Source: Dimargaris cristalligena
Taxonomy: Eukaryota; Kickxellomycota; Dimargaritomycetes; Dimargaritales; Dimargaritaceae
Reading direction: 5' to 3'
Assembly: GCA_027576995.1 (NCBI GenBank)
Contig: JANBQC010000234.1
Location: 1-40,212 of the forward strand
DNA: 40,212 nt
Shown: piece by piece, positions 29,937-40,212 of the stretch
Numbering within the stretch: position 1 is the stretch's first letter
How the letters are laid out: the number at the start of each line of letters is the position of its first letter
The notes under the pieces: generated by a model
The model's database searches: none
The model's input: only the letters and a program-made list of their open reading frames with translations
Told to the model about the DNA's origin: nothing
Made by a program: the position numbers and the translations under genes

Positions 29937-32847
29937 ATGGTCTACAATATTTTGTTAGATATCCTCCAGCGGCGTGGGCTGGCCGTGCTGGATTGTCCGT
30001 CCGAACTGGAAATCGCCCTCACGAGCTCGTCTAGTCCAGACAGCGGCCCTGTAAAAATCAGTCATCAAAACATCGACGAAACCTTGAACTACCTGCTGCG
30101 AAAGTCGACAACGGAAATTCCACAGAATCAAATTGAGCACCGGTGGACGGTATTGGGTCGAACTCTGCAAACTATGGTAAGCCCAGTGCACTCCGCCTAT
30201 ACTGGGTCCTTTGGATATCCCTTTTACGGTACATTTATCGGGGTCAGACATGGACACATGTTATTACAGGTCTCATTCTGCATGCGTCCTTTATATTCGA
30301 TATGTATCCATTATACTACTAGGAGGCCGAGTTTAGCCAAGACCGCCTGTTTATTAACATTATGAATGGAACCCTGTTGTTGGCTAATGTCGAGTCAGTA
30401 AATCCATTCTACTGTTTTTTCTGCGCCATGGTTCCGGTAAGTTTATTGCACGACAGCCATTTAAATCGATGGGCTCGAGTTTTCATATGCATTGCCCGAG
30501 TTGGATGTATTCGAGCCGGTAGTGCTGTTTCCTTTCGTCGTTTAGCGCCTAAGAGGCCGATTCAAACTAACGAAACTATTCTAAACTACGGGGACTGTAG
30601 CCCCTCCCCCTCTCTTTCCACCTCTCACCCGTGCTATAATTGTAGATGTTCCAGTTTCCACTGTGTGTGTTATGTAAACCGTGGGCCTCCCCCAATAACC
30701 AACGTAATGTCATCCACTGGGCCTTACAAGCCCCCGCTTCCAACGTTCAATTTGACTATACGAGCTGTAAGCGCATCGTTGCCCGCCCATCGTCAGCGGA
30801 GTCCATACCTGCTGCCCACTCCGTACCGGCCATCGAGCTGGGTTCCATTGATTCAGCCGCCAATTGCCTTACCTTATTCAATTTTATGGTGGGCCATATC
30901 TTAGATGACGACCTCCAATTAAATCCCCACGGGTTCTTACAGACTCTAGCACTGCGCTACCCAGCCATCTACCAAGCCGCCCTTCTGCCGCGTACAGTTG
31001 CCAGTGACTTGGTAACCGCCCTTGGGCCTAAGGATCCTTTTTCGGCGACAGCTGGTGATCGGAACCCCAATCCCGGCCTAGGGCGGTCGTTATTACATCG
31101 CCTGGCCCTTCGGATGCCCGAAATGTTCGCTTCGCTAATCGCGCGAGTGTACGCCGCCGATCCTAGTGCCATTGTGGACCTAGTGGATATTTCTTACCAG
31201 CACTGCCTCGCGCATTGTCTCAGTAAAATCAATCGCCCTGATCCCCAGCTCCTCCTGGACTTCTATCTCCATGCAGGGCGACGGGACTATTTTAATTTTA
31301 CCAGTTGGTTGGAAACCCAGCTCCTTAGTGATCCCCTAATGTGGTTGCCGGCCCTTTCCCAATACTTGACGGACAAAACCACAACAGTGGCCTTGGGTAA
31401 TGCTGGCCCCGGCGGTCCCTTTAAGGAAAATGAGTGGCTGGCTATTGCTTCGGCTCTGGTGGCCACGGTGGAGCAATTCATGGACTACCCGGGGGTGCAG
31501 GCGCTCTGTCAGCCCTGCCTAGTACTTATCGAGCCTTACCTCGAAACCCAGCTGGAAATCCGGGTGGACCAAATGGCGCCGGTTATCCACAGTGAAATTG
31601 CGACATTATACCGTCATCCCGAGCGAATAGCGCAATACCTTTGCATGATCCGACAGCTGACCCATTCGCCCAGTGCCGACGCCTTGGAAACCCATGAGGC
31701 CCATATCCGCTACCATTTATCCATGATGGCGCATCTGGATGCTTTCCCCGCCCATGCCGCCCGAGTATTCGGTATCCTGTTTGGACTGTTGTTGCGCCTC
31801 CATCTTATTTGCGGGGTCAACCGCTCGCTTGCCCTGGTTCAAATGGCACGCGCCCACAGCCAGAAGTTGCTGCACTATTCTACGAGTGCCCATCACTTCT
31901 TCACTATTGTCCTTGAATTGGCCAGCGTCGAGTGCTTGGCCAATTTGGAGCAAATCTCTATGGCAATGACCGACCTTCCAGGTGGCTTTTTTGCTCCCCC
32001 GACCCAGTCGCTCTCCGATAACGATCTCTATTCAGTGGCCCAGTGGGCCCTTGCCCATTGGCACATCACATCCCCTGTACTTCCCCTGGGCCAAATGGCA
32101 GATGCTACAGTGTTGGGACTCGCTAGCCTAGCCCCCTTGGCTGAGGAAGTGGAAAGTTACCCAATACCCCCAAATGATCACGGATCGTCATTGTTGAACC
32201 ATTGCACCATTGACCAAATCATCACTAGGGCCATGAATTCCATGGGCAACCAAATCACGAATGACATCGGCAGTTTAGTAACCCCAGGCTATTACGGCCG
32301 GCTCGTGGGTCAGTGTTTGGACCGGTACGCCCAGTCCTTTCAAGGGGCCCGTCGGGTTCTGGACATACTTGGCCAAGTGGCCGATGTTCGGCTAGCGGCC
32401 CTGTTGATTATGCGCATCGCCCAGCGAACCTTCCTGTCACTCACCACCCCACCTCCTCCATCATCGCCCACCGGCCCGGCGGTAGTGGTGGTGACCTACT
32501 GGAGTTACTACGGATACATCTGGGCCGGGGCTTTTGGCCAACTCCAAATCGACCGCCCCGACATGGTCTTTAATCCCCAGGAAGTTCTGGGCCAGGGTTT
32601 CACTAATGCCCGGACCGATATATTGATTCCGGTGGTGGAGGGTATGGTCTATTTTATACACGATCGGGCCTTGTGGGGGCCCTGTCAGCGATGGGCCGAC
32701 TACCTTCGGCCGATTATGGTGGCTATAACCGAGGTTAAATGGGCCAGTCCACAGGATCGCACCCGGGCCCGCGATTTGGTCCACTTCATCGACCGAGGCT
32801 TGGCGCCCATGCTTAAACCAGAAAATCCCGGCGCTGAGTTCCTTTAA
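29937..32847 (+). CDS. Short NOT1-like protein (CCR4-NOT scaffold N-terminal/central region), three exons
   Basis: Exons: 29937-30176, 30323-30436 and 30646-32847, GT-AG introns in phase 0, giving 851 aa. The start is the ATG at 29937. From memory of CNOT1, the product parallels the N-terminal HEAT region. IDETLNYLLRK aligns with the region before the CNOT1 segment containing VFPVDLIYRPW, here MFQFPLCVLCKPW (from residue 119). LLLDFYLHAGRRDYFNFTSW (320-339) parallels a CNOT1 helix pair ending in REYLKLDKWL. Residues 430-560 (IHSEIATLYRHP, FPAHAARVFGILFGLLLRLH) resemble the TTP-binding MIF4G-like domain. The remaining 290 residues are helical and unassigned. Full NOT1 has 2000 or more residues; the CAF1-binding, CAF40-binding and NOT-module domains are not visible. 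It could also be another HEAT-repeat protein. Confidence 0.5.
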
Positions 32848-34216
32848 TGTATAGGTACCCTAGGCCGTTGGAGAATATCTTAAACGGACCCTTCCCTCCT
32901 TCTAGACCGCCTGCTCCAATTATGTACGTATATAGTCCTGCGAAATAAATATTGATTTGTGATGACCACCACCTCTATAATCACACTTCTATATTCACAC
33001 ATCTCACTATTAGAGTCTCCTGGTTTGATCTCGGAGTTTCCAGGGGGCTTCGGATATCACGAGTCCTTTGAGGATGGGCCTCCGTTTCCCTTCGCAGATA
33101 TAAAAGGTTGGTGAAGATCCCCTAATCATAGGGTACATAGGCAAAGGAAAACTATTCATTAAACCGAGATGGGTAAATGAGCAATAGTAGCTAAGTACAC
33201 CCGTCCCGAGCTACGTATTCAGAATTCCAATCTGGTATTCACACTTCCAATTCTTAGTATTAAATGACTATTCCATACTATGGTAGGAGGAAGGTTCTCA
33301 AATTTAAGGAACATTAGCCAATAGGTGATTTGCTTCACGAAACATGCCCATGGGCATTTTAGTTTGTATTTCGTCCCCGACTATCCTTTAGCAACGGGGA
33401 ATTGCCTTGCCACTTTCGTGGCTTTCCCGTGGAAGGTATTTGATGGAAACGAAGCCACTAGCCTTACAAAGACGTCAGTTAACGAAGGCCAATCCCCCTT
33501 CACATTTCCTTAAATATTGTCTGGGTTTGCCGCCTGTCATATCCTTGGTACTTTCACTACCAATTCTAGCTACTTATAAATAGCCCAATATCGCTTCCAT
33601 AGTTCTCATATTATTTTATATTCCCGAACCCCCAAGCCCATACTGATTCGCCAATAGCGTATGCTGTTTATTAATCTTTTTGGAATAGTTAGCTCGGTAT
33701 CACTATTATTGGCGTTGTCTTGTCTAGCACCCATTGCCCCAATTAATTGCCCTAGGCCATTATATTATTGACTTAGGCTCATATCTCACCTTCTCCTCGG
33801 GTACCCTCCGTAAGCGGACCCCGACTGTTCCCAATTGATCTGTGTATTAATCACCCATCCAATCCCGTTCAACCACTCTCATTTTTTTTATTTTGCCCCT
33901 TCTGTGAATCCAGTGGCCAACTTCCCATTGACCCATTCCTTGTGCTGGCGGCTGCGCTTTGTGGCAACCTCCACCTTATATTATTTTATTTTAGTTGATT
34001 CACATTCCCTTCGTCACTTGGCTTGAGCCTATTGACGTTTCGGAGGGTAGGCTTATTTACCCTTAGATCATTATCCCCTTCCAGGCCTTTCCATACTCTA
34101 CCTTTGTCCTATACCAAAGTTTTGGAAAGCCCTGCCCGGTTCCTGCAGCTAATACTCGTCTATTATTCCCCTTCGCCAGTTCCACCGTCTTCGGCCACCC
34201 TCACTCCGGATCGTCC
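32848..34216. other. Intergenic region upstream of the PPR gene
   Basis: About 1.37 kb with no supported ORF. It is pyrimidine-rich toward the PPR start codon (33780-34210). An AATAAA at about 32944 could serve the NOT1-like mRNA. Nothing else was recognised. Confidence 0.5.
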
Positions 34217-37200
34217 ATGCTAAGCCGTTCGTTCCGGTGCTTCCTGAGCCGGAAATGGGTTTCATGCATGCCTAAAGCCGGCATGGCTACTCTGCGGGGT
34301 AGCCGTGCCAACGATCGCACTCCCCGGAGTAGCCGTCCCCCTTCCCATTTTGCCCGTCCCCCGACCCGGTCCATTCTAACCCCCGAGCCCAGCGACACCG
34401 AATTTCTCCAACCTCCCGAGTCGGAAACCGGCCCCGTCCACGCCATGCCCCAATTGCGCGACATTCGGCCCCAGGATCTGCCTAAACTCAGCGCCACCAT
34501 GCGGCGTAAATACTGGCGGTGGCGGGCCGTAGACGACCCCCGGTTTAAATATACCTATGCATCGGTTTGGGTGAACCTACCCTACATGCAGGACGGGCGT
34601 CTGTGCGGAGCGACCACGAGCGAGGTGCCCCAACCCGCCCAACTTAATGTGGATCTATATCGCATTAAAGACTTGTACCGATTGCTTCGGCGAGAGCCGC
34701 AAATTAGTCGGGTCTGGGGTGCGTACCTTAAGGTGATTCAGTCCCCCAATGCCGCGGTACTCCTGGATCATGCGTTTTTCGAATGGCTGGCCCGGGTAAT
34801 ACACGTCGAAGCTATTGATCCCGAGCGGTCGTCAGGAGTGGTGCAGGTGGTGGATGACATGCGCCGTATCCATAACCAGCGGTTTCCGTCGGGGGCCCTC
34901 CTGGCCATCTACCTCCCGGCCCTTCTCAGCGTTGGTCGCCCCCAACAGGTAGTAGACACGGTGGAGCACCAGCTCGATCTTACCGAAACCGATCGGGGTT
35001 TCCCTCTAAATACCCGGATTCTTAACTACTACCTGCGATCCCTATTAGCCGTCGGCCGCCTTCCGACCGCTCTAACGCTTTTCAATACGATGCAGGGCCA
35101 CCCGGTCTATCCCGCCGACGAATTCACCTTCACTTTTCTCATCCGGGGCCTGGCCACACTAGGCATGAAAAGAGAGGCCTTTGACCACTACCAGGCCTTT
35201 TTAACTGCTTTCCCCGAGTTTACCGATTCCCTGGGGTTCAACTTTATTTTATTCTCGTTTGCCACCATCCGGGCCTTCGACACGACCCTTGCGGTACTGC
35301 AGGAAATGAACAAGCGCCAGGTGAATCTGGACGATGCCAGTCTAGCCATTATGCTGGACTTTATCTCCAACTTCCGCGGCGGAAACTCGGCCTTTATACA
35401 GAATCTCTACCACACCCTAGCCGATTCCAGGGCGGAGTTGGATGGTCGACTGCTCGAGGCGTTTGTGCGGAACTTTGTTCAGGTCCGGGATTTCCCCATG
35501 GCCCAGAAAGTGTTCCAGTATATGCGGGACCGGGGGCTGCAGCCTAGCACCGCCTTCTACGGCAGTCTCATTAGGCGTCTAAGTCTCCAAGGGGACTTCA
35601 CCCAATGCTTGAACGTATACAACCGTATGGTTCAGGAGGGGCTGACCCCCACCGATACGATCCAGGCCTACGTCCTCAACGTTTACATGCAGTTGGACAC
35701 GAAAAAGGCCGAACTGTACTTTGAACGAGTCCGCGCCGGCCAACTCCAGCCCACAATTTATCTCTACAATGGCTTAATCGGTGGTTACGCCCGAGCGAAG
35801 GATATGGTGTCGGTCCTCCGAGTCTACCGCTCCCTACGGGACTCCAAAGTAGACCCCGATTTCTTTACTTTTTTTGGCGTATTCCAGGGGTTTTGCGCGG
35901 TGGGATACTGGCGTCAGCGCCAGCGGTTTCCCCACTTTGGTGACCCGAACCAGTACTCCATCACGGAACATCCGCAGCCGTTCCCCGCTACCGCTGACGG
36001 GTTCCGCCTGACCCCGCCGTCCACTGCTCCCGCCAATGATACCGACCAACTACCGCTCTCGCACCCGCGCCGCATCTACCAGGATATGCTGGGCAACTCC
36101 TCGATTGTGCCCACCCTAAGCCTTTATGCGAGTATCCTCAAGAGCTTCATTTACGAAGGGGACCTAGAGGGCTGCAACCAGGCCTATATTGACATGACCG
36201 AGGGGTTCCATTTGGTCCCCGATGATTTGGTGTACTCGGGGATGATCAAGGCCTTCCTGGGCCGATCGGACTACGAGTCGTCCGCGGATTTATTCGATAT
36301 GATGCGGGAGCGTAATATACGCCCCACGCTATACCTGTGCAATGCCCTAATTCGGGGGCTCTGTCGGGCGGACTGCGTGGACCAGGCCCACGATATATTT
36401 AAGTGGATGACTTCGGGAGGTCCCCCTCGAACCCCGGAACAGCCCCAACCGACGTCCACTACCCGAGTGTTACGCCCCTCCTCGGTGCCCCTGGGGACTT
36501 ATATTTTGCACTATAACCCCTTTACAGCCGGCAGCCGAGCCAACCCCGCTATTCCCAACCCTTTTCCCGACCATCCGGTACCGGTCCGGCCTGACCAACA
36601 TACGGTCGAAGCCATGGTCAAGGGATTTGTGACCAGCGACCGCATCGAGGAGGCGTACGCGTGTATCCAGGAAATGGAACGGTGGTACCTCCAACCCACC
36701 CCATCCACCATCAGTTACCTGATCAAACACTACGCGCGCCAGGGGCAAGTGTTCGAAGCCAATTCCCTCTGGGGCGAGTACGCCACCGCCGAAGCCCGGC
36801 AGTTGCAGGCCAAACTAAAAGTGCAATCGTCATCGTCGCAGGCCCACCACCAGCAGCTGCCCCGTATTGCCCCCCGCCCCGCCCCCACCGTCCCAAGGAA
36901 TGCCGATCCGGAGCTGTCCCCCATGGTTCCCTTGGATCAGTACGTGCACTCGGCGGAAACGTACGGGGCCTCGGAAGAGTTTAACGTGGCGGCCCTCGAC
37001 GTACAGTTCGACCGGTCCCAAATTGGGGAGCGGGTCGGGTCAAGGGCGGGAAGTTCGGTTCAGACGAGTCCTTCTATTGATGACCCCCCTTACGAGTCGA
37101 TTAAAGAGGTTCACCCGATTTGGACGGATGGTGATCATTGGGCTCCCGCCACACCTGAGGCCCGTGCGGCCGCCCGGGCCAGCTATCAGCAGATGAAAGC

Positions 37201-37255
37201 TCCCGATGACGATTCCGATAGGGACCCACAAAAAATAGAGGGCAACGCCCAATAA
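34217..37255 (+). CDS. Pentatricopeptide-repeat (PPR) protein, probably mitochondrial
   Basis: Single exon, 1012 aa. The N-terminus (MLSRSFRCFLSRKW, then many Arg and Ser and few acids to residue 52) looks like a mitochondrial presequence. From about residue 267 to 855, 35-residue helical repeats follow one another. Examples are ILNYYLRSLLAVGRLPTALT, FTFTFLIRGLATLGMKREAF, AFYGSLIRRLSLQGDFTQCL, YLYNGLIGGYARAKDMVSVL, LYASILKSFIYEGDLEGCNQ, LVYSGMIKAFLGRSDYESSA, LCNALIRGLCRADCVDQAHD and STISYLIKHYARQGQVFEAN. Two loops rich in Pro interrupt the array (about 590-620 and 735-795). The last 150 residues are low-complexity Pro/Ser/acidic. Such proteins bind organellar RNA and act in processing, stability or translation. 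The specific target cannot be read from sequence. Confidence 0.9.
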   Translation: MLSRSFRCFLSRKWVSCMPKAGMATLRGSRANDRTPRSSRPPSHFARPPTRSILTPEPSDTEFLQPPESETGPVHAMPQLRDIRPQDLPKLSATMRRKYWRWRAVDDPRFKYTYASVWVNLPYMQDGRLCGATTSEVPQPAQLNVDLYRIKDLYRLLRREPQISRVWGAYLKVIQSPNAAVLLDHAFFEWLARVIHVEAIDPERSSGVVQVVDDMRRIHNQRFPSGALLAIYLPALLSVGRPQQVVDTVEHQLDLTETDRGFPLNTRILNYYLRSLLAVGRLPTALTLFNTMQGHPVYPADEFTFTFLIRGLATLGMKREAFDHYQAFLTAFPEFTDSLGFNFILFSFATIRAFDTTLAVLQEMNKRQVNLDDASLAIMLDFISNFRGGNSAFIQNLYHTLADSRAELDGRLLEAFVRNFVQVRDFPMAQKVFQYMRDRGLQPSTAFYGSLIRRLSLQGDFTQCLNVYNRMVQEGLTPTDTIQAYVLNVYMQLDTKKAELYFERVRAGQLQPTIYLYNGLIGGYARAKDMVSVLRVYRSLRDSKVDPDFFTFFGVFQGFCAVGYWRQRQRFPHFGDPNQYSITEHPQPFPATADGFRLTPPSTAPANDTDQLPLSHPRRIYQDMLGNSSIVPTLSLYASILKSFIYEGDLEGCNQAYIDMTEGFHLVPDDLVYSGMIKAFLGRSDYESSADLFDMMRERNIRPTLYLCNALIRGLCRADCVDQAHDIFKWMTSGGPPRTPEQPQPTSTTRVLRPSSVPLGTYILHYNPFTAGSRANPAIPNPFPDHPVPVRPDQHTVEAMVKGFVTSDRIEEAYACIQEMERWYLQPTPSTISYLIKHYARQGQVFEANSLWGEYATAEARQLQAKLKVQSSSSQAHHQQLPRIAPRPAPTVPRNADPELSPMVPLDQYVHSAETYGASEEFNVAALDVQFDRSQIGERVGSRAGSSVQTSPSIDDPPYESIKEVHPIWTDGDHWAPATPEARAAARASYQQMKAPDDDSDRDPQKIEGNAQ

Positions 37256-38077
37256 TCGTGTTTTTTATTTATATAGTTTGGTTCATTTTCTCATTCACTA
37301 TTCACTTGTACAATTAAATTTACTTCCCTGGAATATTTTAATCTCCGTTGAATGAGCTTAGTACCTCAACGCTAGAGGGAGTGAACGTCGATGGGAATGG
37401 GCTTGGGTATAGTAGTTATTCGATCATTATGAAGTCCTTATATGCGTGTTATAAAAGCGAGGGTAAGTGAGCGGAGTTTATTTATTAGATATTTTAAGCA
37501 AGGTTATAAAAGCGAAGAAGATCCGAGCGTTGGGAACGCTAGTAAGCTGAGAAGATAAGACCCGCTGGTCGAACACCCTTTATATACTCGAATTAATCCC
37601 TAAAGGGATGGTTCTATCAGTTTATGATGATGAGGAGAACAATGGTGTATGCATGCCATAATGCCTCCAATAGATGGTTTATTGTTCATCAACGTCTGGC
37701 GTTAATGCGCAGGAGGGATCCTGGTTATCTTGGCTTCCAACCCCATGGTTGTCAGGCATGAATGCCGATTCCTCACTAATTCTAGAGGTAGAGCCGGCTG
37801 CGACAGTAGAAGTAACATGTGCAAAGCTGCAGCTTGCTATACATTAGGTACAGACCAATAATTGTGATACTATATAAATCTATATGTTGCTGTTATGCAT
37901 ATTTATTCTGAATAGCTAGAATACAGGGATGAAAAGTACAAAATAACGAGCCTTAATAAGTAGACTGTCGAATATAAATGGCTAATACACCACCAATGTC
38001 TCTTGGGAGTAGCCACGTTAACACTAATTTCAGGCTAATATCGACTATCTGGGAAATACACCAATAAAGGTCATCAG
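37256..38077. other. Intergenic region
   Basis: AT-rich 0.8 kb between the PPR gene and the LPMO-like pseudogene. No ORF, RNA gene or repeat was recognised. Confidence 0.4.
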
Positions 38078-38815
38078 TCATGTGTTCAAGTTGAACCTGG
38101 TATTCTTAGAAGCAAACCAAACACCATTTTCGCTTGGAATGCAGACAGTACTGCTAGGCACTTGGAACAGCACTCGGTGACCATGGGCGCATTGAGACCA
38201 GCGATCAGAACCCATACGCTGCTTATGCCTAATCCGACATTCATTAATTTGACTGGAGGGGTTCACTCCTTGAGGGCGGGAGGGAAGCTTGGGGCTTGTC
38301 GAAGGGATTGGTACATTGGCGGATTGCAGAGAGGCGGTGTTGACCCATTGATCAGACAGATACACCAGGTCCGCCGGATAACCAATGGATCAACAACCAG
38401 GTCCGGCCGCCCCAACGACTGGGCCCATGGTCACTAAGGGGGCCTTCTCGTAGAGATCAACCTTGGCCTCCCCGTTGTAAAAAAACTCGGAGACCCCAGG
38501 AGTATGGAGGCCGTAGTTAGCCACCACCATTTGGAGACCAGTAATCTCTCCACTGGGCTGGCCCCCCGTGATGGCGGAGCCGGCCGCATAGAAGGCTACT
38601 GGCTAGTCGTATGGGATCGGGGATTTGCACAGGGGCCGGTGGACTGGGTCGAGAATGCTAATCGGGGATTTAATACTGTTATCAACGCCGTAGCCCGCCG
38701 GGGGCTTGGGACAGTCCGGGTGGCTGGAGAAGCGAGGGCACGGTCGAATCATGCCCATGTGTGCATACACCATCCCCACTGATACAAGCAATAGGGATCC
38801 AGTAGGGAGCAGCAT
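38078..38815 (-). pseudogene. Secreted LPMO-like / chitin-binding protein pseudogene
   Basis: One frame of 246 codons runs from ATG 38815 (CCACCATG context) to TGA 38078, broken by in-frame TAG at 38603-38605 and TGA at 38390-38392. It starts with a signal peptide (MLLPTGSLLLVSVGMVYA) whose cleavage would expose His as first residue (HMGMIRPCPR), the hallmark copper-brace residue of lytic polysaccharide monooxygenases. Then come PLCKSPIPY, a hydrophobic PVAFYAAGSAIT, and directly the downstream family motif GLQMVVANYG plus VDLYEKAP. The core between these two, which should hold the second copper His and the beta-sandwich, is missing. The C-terminal part has a Cys-bearing module (WSQCAHGHRVL, STVCIPSENGVW) like a small chitin-binding domain. 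Expected role of an intact copy: oxidative attack on or binding to chitin outside the cell. Confidence 0.75.
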
Positions 38816-40212
38816 GGTGGAAGGATAGGCTAGTATCAATATTGGATAAGGGAGTTGATGAACGACAAACAAATTGGATTGTTTTTATCGGTGTAAGGGG
38901 GAATGTGACAAAGGGGAGTGCAGTTTATAGACGAGGGACGCGAGTTTCCAAAATATAATACATAATAATTCGATTAGATGGAGCTGATGGGATTGGGCTG
39001 GTATACTACTTTGAATGTTAGGCAGCCTGCATTGCTTTTATAAGGTCGTATGAGTAGATAGGCCAAGCTACCAAAGCCAAGTTTCAACGTGGACCATGCT
39101 CTGGCTTCTCACTGTTACCCCTGACAGGAGATTACTGTCCGTCGAGGCTCTAGTCTTAGGCGCCAAGGTCGTATAGAAGGGGGGTCGATGGGTTCCAGGG
39201 GCTAGGGCCACTTTTAGTCAATGGGTACTACCAAATTACTTGTATGTTTCATAGACCCACTTGATAAAACGACAACCCTTTAATGATCAGGATAATATGC
39301 ACAATGGGCTGGATGAGACTGATTGGGTTTAAAACTGAAGCACCCGGAACGGTGATATCATTGGAATCTTTGCAATGGACTGTGGGTCCGGTAAAAGGAG
39401 AGGGTGTTGTCTTATAGGGGTGGGCAGTATTTGTTCAGACTGGCCCAGGAGGTTAAATTTTGAATTTATATATTTGTATATATATTTGGGGGGAGGAGGC
39501 CTTCAAGACACTAAAGGGAAGATTGTTCAAAAATAAATATTTAGATGTTTGAATGGTAAATAAGCAGGGGGAGGGCGGGCCTTTACTGACACCATAGTTC
39601 ACTGTTGTAATTTGCTCTTGTTTTCCCAATGTTAACTGGAAACGTATGTTGGGGTCCTGATGGTGGTCATTGGGTCAGAGGAAAAGCATTCAATGGATGG
39701 CCCAATTGCAAGTCTGGTGTATATCACCATTTTTATATTAAGATATCCTAACCAATCTCTTTCCTGAGTTTGTGTTATAGTTGTTGGTATAACCACAAGT
39801 TCTCTCATAGATGATAATCTGAGATTGATAATAAAGCTTATGTCAAAATTAGATGGAAGTAGGAAAGAACCACAAGATGAGAATCAAGCCCATTGCAAGA
39901 GTATTTATTAGGGATAATTTGGGCCAATAGGATTGCTCCAATATTCCGATACAGTAAATGGCACTCGGGGGGAGATGTATTTCCAATAACAGTAAATTTA
40001 CTGTTGCCCCTCCTAATCTGACCTAATCTGTCCACTAATGATTGCCATCATAGCAGACCATATAGCACCATATTGTACCCCTGGTCCTAATGGGGCCAGA
40101 CATCATATATATCCTCTCACTGGCTGGACCCCCCTGGAGTTCGCACTACTCACTCCTAGGTGATCTTAGTGTCTTCCAGTTCCCATGGAAGCCTCCGCTT
40201 GTACGAGGACCA
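38816..40212. other. Intergenic region to the right window edge
   Basis: About 1.4 kb of low-GC sequence. No ORF with recognisable similarity, tRNA or transposon signature was found. The minus frame at 39838-40035 (65 codons) is not convincing. CpGs are sparse but present. Confidence 0.45.

Noticed and set aside
29789..30034. Plus ORF overlapping the first NOT1-like exon in another frame
   Set aside because: It has no recognisable similarity, and the other frame continues through well-formed introns in constant phase.
33325..34223. Short plus ORFs upstream of the PPR gene
   Set aside because: Low-complexity pyrimidine-rich promoter DNA; no similarity and no splice link into the PPR frame.

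Overview
The window looks like nuclear DNA of an early-diverging (zygomycete-grade) fungus. The genes are GC-rich with many 140-250 bp GT-AG introns. There is a DIRS-type tyrosine-recombinase retroelement, and a secreted LPMO/chitin-binding pseudogene of a type I associate with Mucoromycota and Zoopagomycota. The tryptophan enzyme has the two-domain (TRP3) layout. Placement near Zoopagomycota/Kickxellomycotina is my guess from gene style; no marker was compared.

Positions 1-10,000 are repeat-dominated. A DIRS element truncated by the window edge (1-1528) is followed by a decayed catalase pseudogene (about 2590-3720, minus), unrecognised low-GC DNA with small ORFs and a 74-bp tandem duplication, and a dead animal-type mariner transposase (about 8848-9905). 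Two long blocks (6218-7471 and 8497-9963) contain no CpG dinucleotide at all. A CpG-bearing segment with an orphan short ORF sits between them.

Positions 10,271-18,844 hold information-processing genes: a GPATCH1/TGH-like splicing protein (+), Mediator subunit MED7 (-, probably 7 exons), the 20S proteasome alpha4 subunit (+, 7 exons, divergent from MED7) and an Nup42/NUPL2-type CCCH/FG nucleoporin (-, 2 exons). A gene-free stretch of about 2.9 kb follows.

Positions 21,769-28,817 hold metabolic genes: a 4-coumarate-CoA-ligase-like enzyme with a C-terminal peroxisomal signal (+, 4 exons), a bifunctional anthranilate-synthase glutaminase/indole-glycerol-phosphate synthase (-) with two TGAGTCA sites upstream, tRNA-Tyr(GUA) with an 11-nt intron (+), and mitochondrial glycine C-acetyltransferase (-).

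Positions 29,937-37,255 hold a short NOT1-like protein (+, 3 exons, lacking the C-terminal scaffold regions of NOT1) and a mitochondrial-type PPR protein (+). The last 3 kb is intergenic except for an LPMO-like pseudogene (38,078-38,815, minus) with two in-frame stops and a deleted catalytic core.

No prokaryote-style operon, CRISPR array or rRNA gene was seen. Exon structures were deduced by eye from splice consensus, phase continuity and recalled family motifs. None was confirmed by database search.
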